From the IMG/VR virus record IMGVR_UViG_3300020452_000389, positions 1-54,940 of that record: a stretch of DNA of 54,940 bases; one strand, given 5' to 3'. Below are positions 37,931 to 45,083 of this stretch, piece by piece. Position 1 is the stretch's first letter, and every line of letters starts with the position of its first letter. The notes under the pieces are model-generated. The model worked only from the letters and a program-made list of their open reading frames with translations, was not told the origin of the DNA and searched no databases. The DNA comes from a virus. A program made the position numbers and the translations under genes.

Positions 37931-38083
37931 ATGGATTTTACCGATATGAAACTATACGCAATTAATTCGGCTACATTAATGATAAGCTTTACTAATCTAG
38001 AAATGTGGTTGAAAATAATTTTACTTTTATCTACTATAATATACACATGGTTAAAAATTAAAAAACTAAACAAAGAAAAATGA
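37931..38083 (+). CDS. Small membrane protein (50 aa)
   Basis: An ATG one base after the previous stop opens a 50-codon frame ending TGA 38081-38083, which overlaps the next ATG by four bases. The protein has one hydrophobic segment at about 24-42 (EMWLKIILLLSTIIYTWLKI) and a lysine-rich end. Its location in the lysis cluster suggests a holin partner or inner-spanin helper. It is supported by the tight overlaps on both sides. Confidence 0.65.
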   Translation: MDFTDMKLYAINSATLMISFTNLEMWLKIILLLSTIIYTWLKIKKLNKEK

Positions 38084-38382
38084 AAGTAGACGAAACAACT
38101 GAATTAACATTAGACTTAAAAACTATAAGTATGATCGTAGGTGGAACAATTGCTCTAGCAGGTATGTGGTTTACCTTACAGGCTGATATTCAAGATCTTA
38201 ACAATAAGCTAGAAAATTTTAGTGGAGATGAATTTGTTCAAAAAATGGAGTTTCAACTAAAAGACGAATTGGTAAGATCGACAATTATACAGATTGAAAA
38301 ATCAACAGACGGATTAAAAGAGGATATATTAGATAACAAAGAATCAATCAAAGAATTAGAAGATAAAGTTTATAAAAGATGA
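38080..38382 (+). CDS. Membrane-anchored coiled-coil protein (inner-spanin candidate)
   Basis: A 100-residue protein with one membrane segment at about 14-32 (TISMIVGGTIALAGMWFTLQ) and a charged helix of about 60 residues behind it. The start TTELTLDLKTISMIVGG is a layout I know from small proteins near phage lysis genes. A membrane anchor plus periplasmic coiled coil next to a small lipoprotein fits an inner/outer spanin pair. It overlaps the next gene by four bases. Confidence 0.6.
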   Translation: MKVDETTELTLDLKTISMIVGGTIALAGMWFTLQADIQDLNNKLENFSGDEFVQKMEFQLKDELVRSTIIQIEKSTDGLKEDILDNKESIKELEDKVYKR

Positions 38383-38705
38383 AAAATTTAATTACAATTA
38401 TATTATTAATGTTTGCTTTTACAGCAACAGCACAAGATTTAACTTTACTACACGTTAATGCAAAATGGAATCAATCAAATGATTTTGATTTAAGAGGTAT
38501 TAAACATGCTAAAGTAATAATGGCAAGATTAGAGGATCAAAGTGAGAGCTTGAGAGCTAGCATTAAGTCGGTTCCTACTGTTGTTTTATTAGATAAGAAT
38601 GGTAAACCTAAAGGCCAATGGGCTGCAGGTTTAAATTTTAAATTAAACATAGAGAAAGAAGTAATTCAAAATAGAATTAATTTCTTATTGTTTCAAGATA
38701 AATAG
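38379..38705 (+). CDS. Secreted thioredoxin-fold protein without the CXXC motif
   Basis: A 108-residue protein with a signal peptide (MKNLITIILLMFAFTATAQ), so it should enter the periplasm. The mature part has the thioredoxin pattern: LLHVNAKW, then a helix, then KVIMARLED, and VPTVVLLDKNGKPKGQWAAG with the typical cis-proline. The site after NAKW, where Cys-x-x-Cys belongs, reads NQSN. The protein therefore lacks the redox cysteines and would act as a binding or chaperone module rather than an oxidoreductase. It is the last gene of the plus unit, 45 bases before the terminator. Confidence 0.65.
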   Translation: MKNLITIILLMFAFTATAQDLTLLHVNAKWNQSNDFDLRGIKHAKVIMARLEDQSESLRASIKSVPTVVLLDKNGKPKGQWAAGLNFKLNIEKEVIQNRINFLLFQDK

Positions 38706-38750
38706 GAACAAAAAAAAATAGGCGTACCATACCTAAAGTTCCTGTAACTA

Positions 38751-38785
38751 AGAAGGGGATCTCATTTGAGGTCCCCTTCTTTATT
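38751..38785. terminator. Long-stem terminator between the convergent units
   Basis: A 14-bp stem (38751-38764 with 38767-38780, one G-T pair) with a two-base TT loop, followed on the plus side by ttattataac. It lies between the last plus gene and the 3' end of nrdA on the minus strand. On the minus strand the tail has only one T before mixed sequence, so it probably serves the plus unit best but may stop both. Confidence 0.85.
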
Positions 38786-38817
38786 ATAACTAACTCCCAC
38801 CAACCACTCATTTCCTT

Positions 38818-38845
38818 CGTTAGTGATCAACCTAACGAACGTTAG
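38818..38845. repeat. Three-arm inverted repeat CGTTAG/CTAACG
   Basis: CGTTAG (38818-38823), CTAACG (38832-38837) and CGTTAG (38840-38845) occur within 28 bases. The middle arm can pair with either neighbour, so two alternative hairpins are possible just past the nrdA stop on the minus strand. Function unknown; it might shape the minus-strand 3' end. Confidence 0.6.
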
Positions 38846-40576
38846 TTATCCGTCGCAGCTAAGACAGCTGTCGTCCATTGCTTGTTCAGCAATATCTCCA
38901 CGTAACACCGACTCAGTTCTAGTATAATATAAGGTTTTAATACCTTTTTTCCAAGCTTCAAAATGTACTTTATTAATCCATTTAGGTGTTGCTACACTAG
39001 GGAATGCTAGATTTAAACTAACTGACTGATCGATATACTGTTGTCTAATACCTGCTTGGTTTATTAATTCTAATTGATTAATTTCTTTGAAAGTTTTGAA
39101 GACTTCTTTGATTTGTATACCGTGAGGACCTAATATAATTTTGTCTAATGCTTTTATTCCCTGTATAGACCCTCCGTCTTTTAGTATTTGATTCCATATT
39201 TTTTCGTTATCAAGCTTATGTTTTCTTAAGATTTTTTTGAGCGTTGGGTTTTTTCTGATGAAGGTACCCTTAGCGGATTGCTCAGTGAAAACATTAGCCG
39301 CCCATGGCTCAATACCCGGGCTGACATTTCCACTAAGCTTAGAGTTAGAGACAGTAGGAGCAATAGCGCGTAGATGGGTATTACGTAAACCAGTACCGAC
39401 ACACCAAAGAGGTTCTCCAAAAGTTTCTGCCAAAGCTCGTGAAGCTCGTTCAGATTCGATTTTAATTTGACTAAATATTTTTCTTGTTTCATATTGTGAT
39501 AATAATCCTTCAAAAGGTAAACTTTTTTCTTGTAGGTATGTATGCCAACCAAGAACTCCTAATCCTAAAGCTCTACCTTTTTCAGCAGATCTAACAGAAT
39601 TATGAAATCCAACTTTACCTTTTGATTTTTGTATAAATTCTTCTAATACGCCATCTAAAAACCAAGTGGCGTCATATATTAAATTGGTTCCTTTCCATTC
39701 GTCATACTTAGCTAAGTTTAACGAGGATAAACAACAAACAAAGCTATGAGATTCATCTGTATGTAATGTAATCTCAGAACATATGTTTGTCATATGTACT
39801 TTTAATCCATGCTTTTTGTAAGCTGATGGATTACTTTTGTTTGTATTGCCTTTAAATAAGATATAAGGCTCTCCAGTTGCTTTACGCTTTTGTAATAACT
39901 TTCCCCATAGTCTTCTAGCATCTTTATCTCCAGTTTCAACTCTTCGCATAAACTTATCGCCGACCACAGCGCACTGGTGTAAGTTGAGCGATTGACGATT
40001 AACGTCTCCTTTAGGTTCTCGTATTTCGAGCCACTCTTCAAAATCGGGGTGCTCAATATTAATGTTAACGCTTGCAGCTCCTCTTCGGACAGATCCTTGA
40101 TTAGTGGCAAGTATTGTGCTATCGTAAATTTTACAAAACGGCACAGTTCCATCAGATGTTCCATTACCTTTAATTGTTGCTCCGGCAGGACGAATTTGAT
40201 TAACACCTATACCAACTCCCCCACCGTGTTTTGCTAATAACATCATTTCTAAATTTTTATTGCCGATATCATAAATACTATCTGCAACATCGATGCCAAA
40301 ACAGGATATTGGTAAACCTCTATCTGTGCCTGTATTAGACAACACAGGAGAGGCTAAACATAGCCAACCTTTCCATATATATTCAAAGAAAGTTTTAGCT
40401 AATTCTGGACGTTCTAAACGTCTCGCAACGTGATGACAAACACGCTTATAAGCTTCTTTAGGTGTTTCATCGTTATATAAATAACCACCACCTATTGTTT
40501 TTTTATATACATCGGTATCACCCCAAGTAGGATAATCAACTCCTTTTTTCCAGTCTTTATTCCACATCTGTTTCAA
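38846..40576 (-). CDS. nrdA: Ribonucleotide reductase large subunit, class I
   Basis: A 576-residue reductase that makes deoxyribonucleotides. Cys92 in LPISCFG and one of the Cys at 281/282 (FVCCLSSLNL) form the active-site redox pair. Asn264, Cys266 and Glu268 in NICSEI form the catalytic triad, and the paired tyrosines are in KTLYYTRTES near residue 550. The C-terminal CLSCDG tail carries the shuttle cysteines. It is about 180 residues shorter than E. coli NrdA and starts with a Trp-rich segment (MKQMWNKDWKKGVDYPTW), so the ATP-cone domain is missing and dATP feedback should be weak. It lies downstream of nrdB in one operon, with three small genes between. Confidence 0.93.
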   Translation of the reverse strand: MKQMWNKDWKKGVDYPTWGDTDVYKKTIGGGYLYNDETPKEAYKRVCHHVARRLERPELAKTFFEYIWKGWLCLASPVLSNTGTDRGLPISCFGIDVADSIYDIGNKNLEMMLLAKHGGGVGIGVNQIRPAGATIKGNGTSDGTVPFCKIYDSTILATNQGSVRRGAASVNINIEHPDFEEWLEIREPKGDVNRQSLNLHQCAVVGDKFMRRVETGDKDARRLWGKLLQKRKATGEPYILFKGNTNKSNPSAYKKHGLKVHMTNICSEITLHTDESHSFVCCLSSLNLAKYDEWKGTNLIYDATWFLDGVLEEFIQKSKGKVGFHNSVRSAEKGRALGLGVLGWHTYLQEKSLPFEGLLSQYETRKIFSQIKIESERASRALAETFGEPLWCVGTGLRNTHLRAIAPTVSNSKLSGNVSPGIEPWAANVFTEQSAKGTFIRKNPTLKKILRKHKLDNEKIWNQILKDGGSIQGIKALDKIILGPHGIQIKEVFKTFKEINQLELINQAGIRQQYIDQSVSLNLAFPSVATPKWINKVHFEAWKKGIKTLYYTRTESVLRGDIAEQAMDDSCLSCDG

Positions 40577-40784
40577 ACTTTTTTTCTGGTTTGTTTTTTT
40601 CTTCTAATGTTTTTATTTTTTCTACAAGCTTTTTCCATTTGGTTTTTCCTATATACAGTTGGAAGGCTGTTAGAGTTCCTTCAGATAAACCCGCATTTAT
40701 TTGAACCTCATTAATTAAAGCTTGTACAACTTTAGTTAACGACTCTATTTTTTTTTCCATTAAAATTAATTTATTTTCTTTCAT
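40557..40784 (-). CDS. Small coiled-coil protein between oxygenase and nrdA
   Basis: A 75-residue, mostly helical protein (KKIESLTKVVQALINEVQ onward) with a Lys-rich tail. It overlaps the nrdA start by 20 bases and the end of the upstream gene by 14, a packing that supports it being real. It has no catalytic motif. A role as small partner of the reductase is possible but not shown. Confidence 0.6.
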   Translation of the reverse strand: MKENKLILMEKKIESLTKVVQALINEVQINAGLSEGTLTAFQLYIGKTKWKKLVEKIKTLEEKNKPEKKFETDVE

Positions 40785-41334
40785 ATTTATAAAACATTAC
40801 TATTACTATTCTTTGATCTTTGTATTCATTAGGATATTTGCTATGAAAATAATTACACGGGTATGATAATAACCTATTACCCTTATAACCTATAATAGAA
40901 TTTAATTTCCATTTACTTTTATCATTAGCATCTTCTTTTAGCATACGGTTAAACTCTTTTGTGTTAGACTCTATGTAAGTATGCCCATAATTTTCGTGTT
41001 CCCAAAAAGCTGTTCCGTGTAATTTATCCTCATTAGCTTTAAGAAATAAAACCACCGCTCTATCTGGTTGTTGTCCTTCTATTATAGTATCATTATGTAT
41101 ACGCCATGTGTTGTCTTGATTCTCTTTAGCTTCTCTTGCAAAACATAATATATTTTTAATTTTTTTACCTTCAATTTTTTGTAATGACTTTTCTATATAG
41201 TTTACAAATGTGACAGGTAGTTCTTTGATCCAAAAAGATTTACCAGGTGTTTTAACTTCTTTAAATTCATCACAGTATTTTAATACTTCTTTATATAATG
41301 CATCAGGTAAAAAATTATCTTTTATATATATCAT
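40771..41334 (-). CDS. 2-oxoglutarate/Fe(II)-dependent oxygenase-like protein
   Basis: The best start is the ATG at 41334, which overlaps the stop of the upstream gene (ATGA), giving 187 residues. The iron site is visible as His80 and Asp82 in WRIHNDTI, and His164 in NYFHSKYPN. Arg175 in DQRIVIVMF would bind 2-oxoglutarate. This is the complete double-stranded beta-helix signature of the superfamily. Phage members oxidise nucleic-acid bases, proteins or other targets, and the substrate here cannot be read from the sequence. Its place between nrdB and nrdA makes a nucleotide- or DNA-related target attractive. Confidence 0.72.
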   Translation of the reverse strand: MIYIKDNFLPDALYKEVLKYCDEFKEVKTPGKSFWIKELPVTFVNYIEKSLQKIEGKKIKNILCFAREAKENQDNTWRIHNDTIIEGQQPDRAVVLFLKANEDKLHGTAFWEHENYGHTYIESNTKEFNRMLKEDANDKSKWKLNSIIGYKGNRLLSYPCNYFHSKYPNEYKDQRIVIVMFYKYERK

Positions 41335-41576
41335 GATATTAAATGTTTGATCCAAGCAAATAAACCGTTTATATTTAATGCTACTAAATTCCATTGTTTA
41401 CGCGCTGCTGTTTGTACCATTACGCAAATAAACCCTGCAATATATAATTTAGGTTCTATAGTCCATTGCGCTGCAACTAAAAAGCCAGCACCCATATAAC
41501 CAATACGAGTGGACATTTTTTCAACAGGTGTTAACCTTTTAGTTGTTGCAATTATTTTTAGTAACTTTCTATTCAT
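41331..41576 (-). CDS. Small two-segment membrane protein
   Basis: Starting at the ATG that overlaps the nrdB stop (TAATG), the product has 81 residues. It has two hydrophobic segments, around IGYMGAGFLVAAQW and IAGFICVMVQTAA, with positive residues before and a conserved-looking WNLVALNINGLFAWI end. A GTG two codons upstream is an alternative start. The role is unknown; similar small membrane proteins sit near nucleotide genes in other phages. Confidence 0.6.
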   Translation of the reverse strand: MNRKLLKIIATTKRLTPVEKMSTRIGYMGAGFLVAAQWTIEPKLYIAGFICVMVQTAARKQWNLVALNINGLFAWIKHLIS

Positions 41577-42562
41577 TACCACACATCTTCAAAGTCTTCA
41601 CCCTCATTAGCTTTACTATAATCAGTCGGCCTAATTGCAAAAAAATCTGTATGGGTATGACCACCGGTAAGATGATCAAACCAAGACATATTTTCAATAC
41701 ATTTGGTGTCGTAGAACGTGAAGTCCCATTGCTTATACTTTTTAGTTGTGTAACCCAGCTCCGCAAGCTTGTCACCAACTCTTTTCTTGATAAAATGTTT
41801 AAGATCATATTGTGTTATACCTTCTATATCGCCCATCTCAAATATCTTACTAATGTAAGTCATTTCAGCATTGTGCATTGTTAAGGCTGCTTCAAATATA
41901 TGAGGTTCACATTCGGCTTTTAATCCCGGTATTTGTGAACACATATGTCTAAATAGTTGGCAACCCATCTTACTATGTAGACTTTCATCTCTTACAGACC
42001 ATTTCATCTGTTGCCCGATACCCTTAAGTAAATTACGCATTTGAAAAGAATAAAGGACTGCAAAAGCGGAATATAGAGAAACTCCTTCTGCGAAAGCAGA
42101 AAAAGTAGCCAATGACTTTCCGATACCCACGGGATCATTGCCATCATATGCAACGAGATTGTCAAAACGAGCAGCCGTAGCTGGTTCATGTAAAAATGCT
42201 TCGTAATCTTCGAGTCCAAGTGTTTCATTTAAATAACTATAAGCTACAGCGTGTATTGTTTCTTGTGAGCCGAACATCATAGCCATTTGCTGTATCTCAT
42301 GTTTAGGAAACCATGATACGACTTTCTGTGTCCAATAATCAGACACTGCACATTCTGTTTGTGCAAAACCTAATAATATATTACCTACTAAGTTTTTTTC
42401 TTCTGGAGTTAATTTTTCATTCCAGTCTTTTACATCACCACTCATTGGTATTTCAGTATGCAACCAAAATGCTTGGGCTTGTTTTAACCAACCTTCTGTA
42501 TAATACTCAGGGTATTCAAAAGGCTTATAAGGTATTCTTTCTGTAAATAATGGTATTGCCAT
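41576..42562 (-). CDS. nrdB: Ribonucleotide reductase small subunit, class I
   Basis: A 328-residue ferritin-like radical subunit. Metal ligands are visible as Glu70 (QTEC, where many homologues have Asp or Glu), Glu101 and His104 (SQETIHAVAY), Glu159 (FAEGVSL) and Glu193 with His196 (RDESLHS). Tyr108, four residues after His104, sits where the radical tyrosine is in E. coli (Tyr122). The C-terminus ends EDFEDVW, which resembles the peptide that docks into NrdA. It thus looks like an intact, tyrosyl-radical class I enzyme. It starts the nrdB to nrdA stretch of the minus operon. Confidence 0.93.
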   Translation of the reverse strand: MAIPLFTERIPYKPFEYPEYYTEGWLKQAQAFWLHTEIPMSGDVKDWNEKLTPEEKNLVGNILLGFAQTECAVSDYWTQKVVSWFPKHEIQQMAMMFGSQETIHAVAYSYLNETLGLEDYEAFLHEPATAARFDNLVAYDGNDPVGIGKSLATFSAFAEGVSLYSAFAVLYSFQMRNLLKGIGQQMKWSVRDESLHSKMGCQLFRHMCSQIPGLKAECEPHIFEAALTMHNAEMTYISKIFEMGDIEGITQYDLKHFIKKRVGDKLAELGYTTKKYKQWDFTFYDTKCIENMSWFDHLTGGHTHTDFFAIRPTDYSKANEGEDFEDVW

Positions 42563-42563
42563 A

Positions 42564-42725
42564 TTAATAATATATTTCTAAAGCTATATCTACAAAAGGT
42601 AAATATAACACGTGAGTTGTTTGATTTTTTTCTTCATAAGTTCTTATTCCGATTAAAATACCAGGATAAAAACCAATTGACAAAGTCCAGTTATCCTTTA
42701 CCTTGCCCTCTGTATTTTTTGACAT
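42564..42725 (-). CDS. Short conserved-looking protein (53 aa)
   Basis: An ATG at 42725 opens a 53-codon frame ending one base before nrdB. The product begins MSKNTEGKVKDNWTLSIGFY and continues PGILIGIRTYEE with a hydrophobic end (HVLYLPFVDIALEIYY). The WTLSIGFYPGIL-G-RTYEE pattern is familiar from small proteins of other marine phages. It overlaps the upstream gene by 35 bases. Function unknown. Confidence 0.6.
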   Translation of the reverse strand: MSKNTEGKVKDNWTLSIGFYPGILIGIRTYEEKNQTTHVLYLPFVDIALEIYY

Positions 42726-42828
42726 AATATTTACTTGATTTTAAATTAGATGATTTACACTTAGAGTGTCTACCAGGTCTTTTTTTTCTAGGTTTTAGCC
42801 TATAAGTTGATAATACTATTCTAGCCAT
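42691..42828 (-). CDS. Very basic short protein (45 aa)
   Basis: A 45-codon frame whose ATG at 42828 overlaps the upstream stop by eight bases. The product has KPRKKRPGRHSKCKSS and ends KYYVKKYRGQGKG, and is dominated by Lys, Arg, Ser and Gly. The RPGxHSK and Y-K-x-YRGQG elements recur in short basic proteins of other phages. It may bind nucleic acid. Confidence rests on the overlaps and the recognisable composition. Confidence 0.6.
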   Translation of the reverse strand: MARIVLSTYRLKPRKKRPGRHSKCKSSNLKSSKYYVKKYRGQGKG

Positions 42829-42994
42829 AGCATTTTATATTATATTGTTTTTGTAACCGGCTTATATCTTTAAACTTTACATAACCCTTTTTACTTATTG
42901 ACCACTTGACAAACTTATCTATTTGTCTTTCGCCATATTTTATTCTAGCTATTCTTTTATTTTCTTTAAAATTAGCTCTACGGTTTTGTCGCAT
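42821..42994 (-). CDS. Short basic protein (57 aa)
   Basis: A 57-codon frame from ATG 42994, nested in the last 46 bases of the nuclease gene and ending over the next ATG. The product (MRQNRRANFKENKRIARIKY, then ERQIDKFVKWSISKKGYVKF) is strongly basic with a helical middle and a possible small strand pair. No family was recognised. The gene chain of three nested small genes is read without gaps, which supports it. Confidence 0.55.
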   Translation of the reverse strand: MRQNRRANFKENKRIARIKYGERQIDKFVKWSISKKGYVKFKDISRLQKQYNIKCYG

Positions 42995-43401
42995 TCTTTT
43001 TGATTTTGAGGTTTATAAAGTGTAAATGGCTCTATTTTGTTTTCAGCTACTAGTTTCTTAAACATTTTCCATCTCAATGGAAAAGATTCATTAGCTCTAC
43101 CTTTTGTTTCAATAATAAAACCTTTGCCTACAAAATCAGGGGTATATTTAATATTAAGTATTTTTTTGTTACCTCTGTTTTTATAATCTCCTTTATTATT
43201 ACCACAACGTTCATATGATTCAAACGGAAAATTAAAACCCTCTATTAGTTCAAATGTTTCCCCTTCATATAATGCTTTAATTTTTGCTTTTTTCAAAGCA
43301 ATGTACATATATTTTTCAAGTCCTGACGCAAATATAATACCGTCGTGTTCTATTTTTTTACTACGTACAGGACCTCGTTTTTTAGAGTATCTCTTCTTCA
43401 T
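42949..43401 (-). CDS. PD-(D/E)XK nuclease (DUF1064 / T7 endonuclease I-like)
   Basis: A 150-residue protein. The fold signature is Glu29 in SGLEKYMYIALK, Asp89 in YTPDFV, then Glu98 and Lys100 in IIETKGR, with hydrophobic strands around them. The N-terminal 20 residues are very basic, for DNA binding. This arrangement matches DUF1064-type proteins and Holliday-junction endonucleases of T7 endo I type. A likely role is branch resolution during recombination or host DNA breakdown. It ends over a nested 57-aa gene. Confidence 0.78.
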   Translation of the reverse strand: MKKRYSKKRGPVRSKKIEHDGIIFASGLEKYMYIALKKAKIKALYEGETFELIEGFNFPFESYERCGNNKGDYKNRGNKKILNIKYTPDFVGKGFIIETKGRANESFPLRWKMFKKLVAENKIEPFTLYKPQNQKECDKTVELILKKIKE

Positions 43402-43669
43402 GTACTTCTATATTATCTACTTGATTTTCATATTGATTTAACAAACATTCTTCAACTTCATCTTGTAAACATCTTTTTGCTGCTTCAATATATAATAATG
43501 CGTCCATTAATTCTTCTTGCACGTCAACTAAAAATCTATTTAGATCTTTCTTTTCATTTTTAATTTCTTGCATCATTGTAGCGCCATACTTTTTTTGGCC
43601 CATTAAACTACGCTCATCCATCTTTCTTAAGACAGCTTGAACTACTTTATCTTCTGTTTTAATTCTCAT
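43382..43669 (-). CDS. MazG-like helical protein
   Basis: A 95-residue all-helical protein with RSLMGQKKYGATMMQEI followed by DVQEELMDALLYIEAAKR. The EELMDA helix resembles the first metal-binding helix of the MazG/all-alpha NTP pyrophosphohydrolase family, and short proteins of this type are common near thymidylate genes of phages. A second acidic helix with E-x-x-D is only weakly visible. If active it would remove a pyrophosphate from a dNTP. It lies directly after a clear MazG fusion. Confidence 0.6.
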   Translation of the reverse strand: MRIKTEDKVVQAVLRKMDERSLMGQKKYGATMMQEIKNEKKDLNRFLVDVQEELMDALLYIEAAKRCLQDEVEECLLNQYENQVDNIEVHEEEIL

Positions 43670-44435
43670 CTTTAATAAATGTTCCGTTAATCATTTTTCC
43701 TTTTCTTTCACATATTTCAATATATGCTGATTCAATACAATCTTCAATAAATAAACCTTCAAGATATGCAAGATTTGTTAATACAACAATCATATCACCA
43801 ATACCATCTACTATTTCTGGTCTGTCGTTTTTTAATAAAGCTTTTGCTAATTCACCAGCCTCTTCTTGAAGCTTAACATATTGCGTGTGGCTATTACCAC
43901 CTTCATATATACCTCTTACAGCAGCCCAGTTTCTGATTAAATCAAATTGAGGATTTTTTGGTGCAATAGGTCTTAGATCAGGATTATGTTTTGGATTAAA
44001 ATAAGCTTCGTAAAAAGCTTTATTGTAAATATAACATCTTTCTTTGTTATACATAGAAGTTTTAACATTAGCTAATATCCAAGAGGTATTATCTTCTTTT
44101 ATTTCTAATTGGCCAAACTCAGGGTGTGACCAAGTAAGTCCTATATTATCTAATAATAAAGGAGCTAAATTTTCTACACTACAAGGGAACGTAGTGGTTT
44201 GATCTGTTACGTTAATTTTCATTTTATTAAATAAATTTTTATATAATTTTCTATCTTTCTTGTAGCCATAAGACTGTTGAAGTTCTATTTCGCGATCTGA
44301 TATATAATCTATATCTTCCGATTGCTCAAGAACTTCGTATTCATTCTCCTTATAACCTTGTATAAGGGTTACCCTGTTATTAAGATCACGTGTTACACCG
44401 ATCTTTTTACCTGGTATATGGTATAAATAATACAT
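43659..44435 (-). CDS. Fusion of GIY-YIG-like and MazG domains
   Basis: A 258-residue protein. The first 65 residues read like a diverged GIY-YIG module (YYLYHIPGKKIGVTRDLNNR). A middle part (75-150) starts KINVTDQTTTFP and has no known role. The end from 165 is a MazG domain: WAAVRGIYEGG, EEAGE at 191-195, Glu207 and Asp210, and Asp214 in GIGDMIVV, the metal-binding set. MazG-type enzymes split NTPs to NMP and pyrophosphate. The GIY-YIG tyrosines and Arg are present in part, so nuclease activity is uncertain. The fusion links a possible nuclease to dNTP control next to a TS-fold gene. Confidence 0.72.
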   Translation of the reverse strand: MYYLYHIPGKKIGVTRDLNNRVTLIQGYKENEYEVLEQSEDIDYISDREIELQQSYGYKKDRKLYKNLFNKMKINVTDQTTTFPCSVENLAPLLLDNIGLTWSHPEFGQLEIKEDNTSWILANVKTSMYNKERCYIYNKAFYEAYFNPKHNPDLRPIAPKNPQFDLIRNWAAVRGIYEGGNSHTQYVKLQEEAGELAKALLKNDRPEIVDGIGDMIVVLTNLAYLEGLFIEDCIESAYIEICERKGKMINGTFIKDEN

Positions 44436-44438
44436 AAT

Positions 44439-45083
44439 TTAAATTTTATTGTTATATAAATGCATGTTGTGTGCATAATGATAATAATTTCCGATTTCAA
44501 TATTTAATCTATCTGCAATCATTTGTTGTAACATTGAAAATTGATATTGATCATTACAAAAACCGTACCAGAGATCATTAGAACGCATCAGAACAGCCAT
44601 ATTAAGCCTATGGTTTAGTATTGTAAATTGAATCGCATATGTACAGGGTGTATCTTTTCTGTACAATTGATGTTCTTTACAATCATAAATAGAAATAGCC
44701 GCGTGTCTAGTGTCTTTTTCTCTTCTAAGCTTTGCAACAACATAATCAATTTGATTTTCTCTTTGCCATTGCCAACCATAGTTAGACATTACATTACCAT
44801 CGCTGTTAGCCATCTTTACCCATATAGGTGGTATACTACCATATAGTTGGCCTAACTTTCTAATATTTCTGTCACCAGATAAATACCACTGCCATTCAGC
44901 AGCGGCGTACGCGAGTTTCCATTGTCTTTCTTTATTTAATATATAATTTTGCATTGGATTTTCTAATGTAAAACCAATATTAAATAAAGCTTTTGTGTCG
45001 CCAAATGGAATACCATCTTGAATAATCTTATCTAAAAAGTATTCATATGCTTCGTTAGCGTTTTTAAACTTTGTTTTTGTCAT
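44439..45083 (-). CDS. Thymidylate-synthase-fold pyrimidine enzyme (possible dCMP hydroxymethylase)
   Basis: A 214-residue member of the ThyA superfamily. Cys147 in DTPCTYAIQF is the nucleophile, Arg167 and Asp170 are in RSND, and His208 with Tyr210 are in HNMHLY. The helix Glu of AAEWQWYLSGD is kept. The position of E. coli Asn177 is Asp178 (GFCNDQYQF, aligned without gaps). In dCMP hydroxymethylases, and in TS mutants that act on dCMP, this Asn is Asp. The protein ends four residues after the HLY motif, so the C-terminal lid of ThyA (about 55 residues) is absent. It could make hydroxymethyl-dCMP, dTMP or neither. Neighbouring MazG genes fit a dCTP-to-dCMP route. Confidence 0.75.
   Translation of the reverse strand: MTKTKFKNANEAYEYFLDKIIQDGIPFGDTKALFNIGFTLENPMQNYILNKERQWKLAYAAAEWQWYLSGDRNIRKLGQLYGSIPPIWVKMANSDGNVMSNYGWQWQRENQIDYVVAKLRREKDTRHAAISIYDCKEHQLYRKDTPCTYAIQFTILNHRLNMAVLMRSNDLWYGFCNDQYQFSMLQQMIADRLNIEIGNYYHYAHNMHLYNNKI

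Noticed and set aside
40077-40237. Plus-strand frames inside nrdA and nrdB
   Set aside because: They are antisense shadows of genes with complete active-site motifs and show no features of their own.
41335-41394. Upstream start of the oxygenase
   Set aside because: The added 20 residues overlap the membrane-protein gene. The ATG at 41334 overlaps its stop in the usual ATGA manner.
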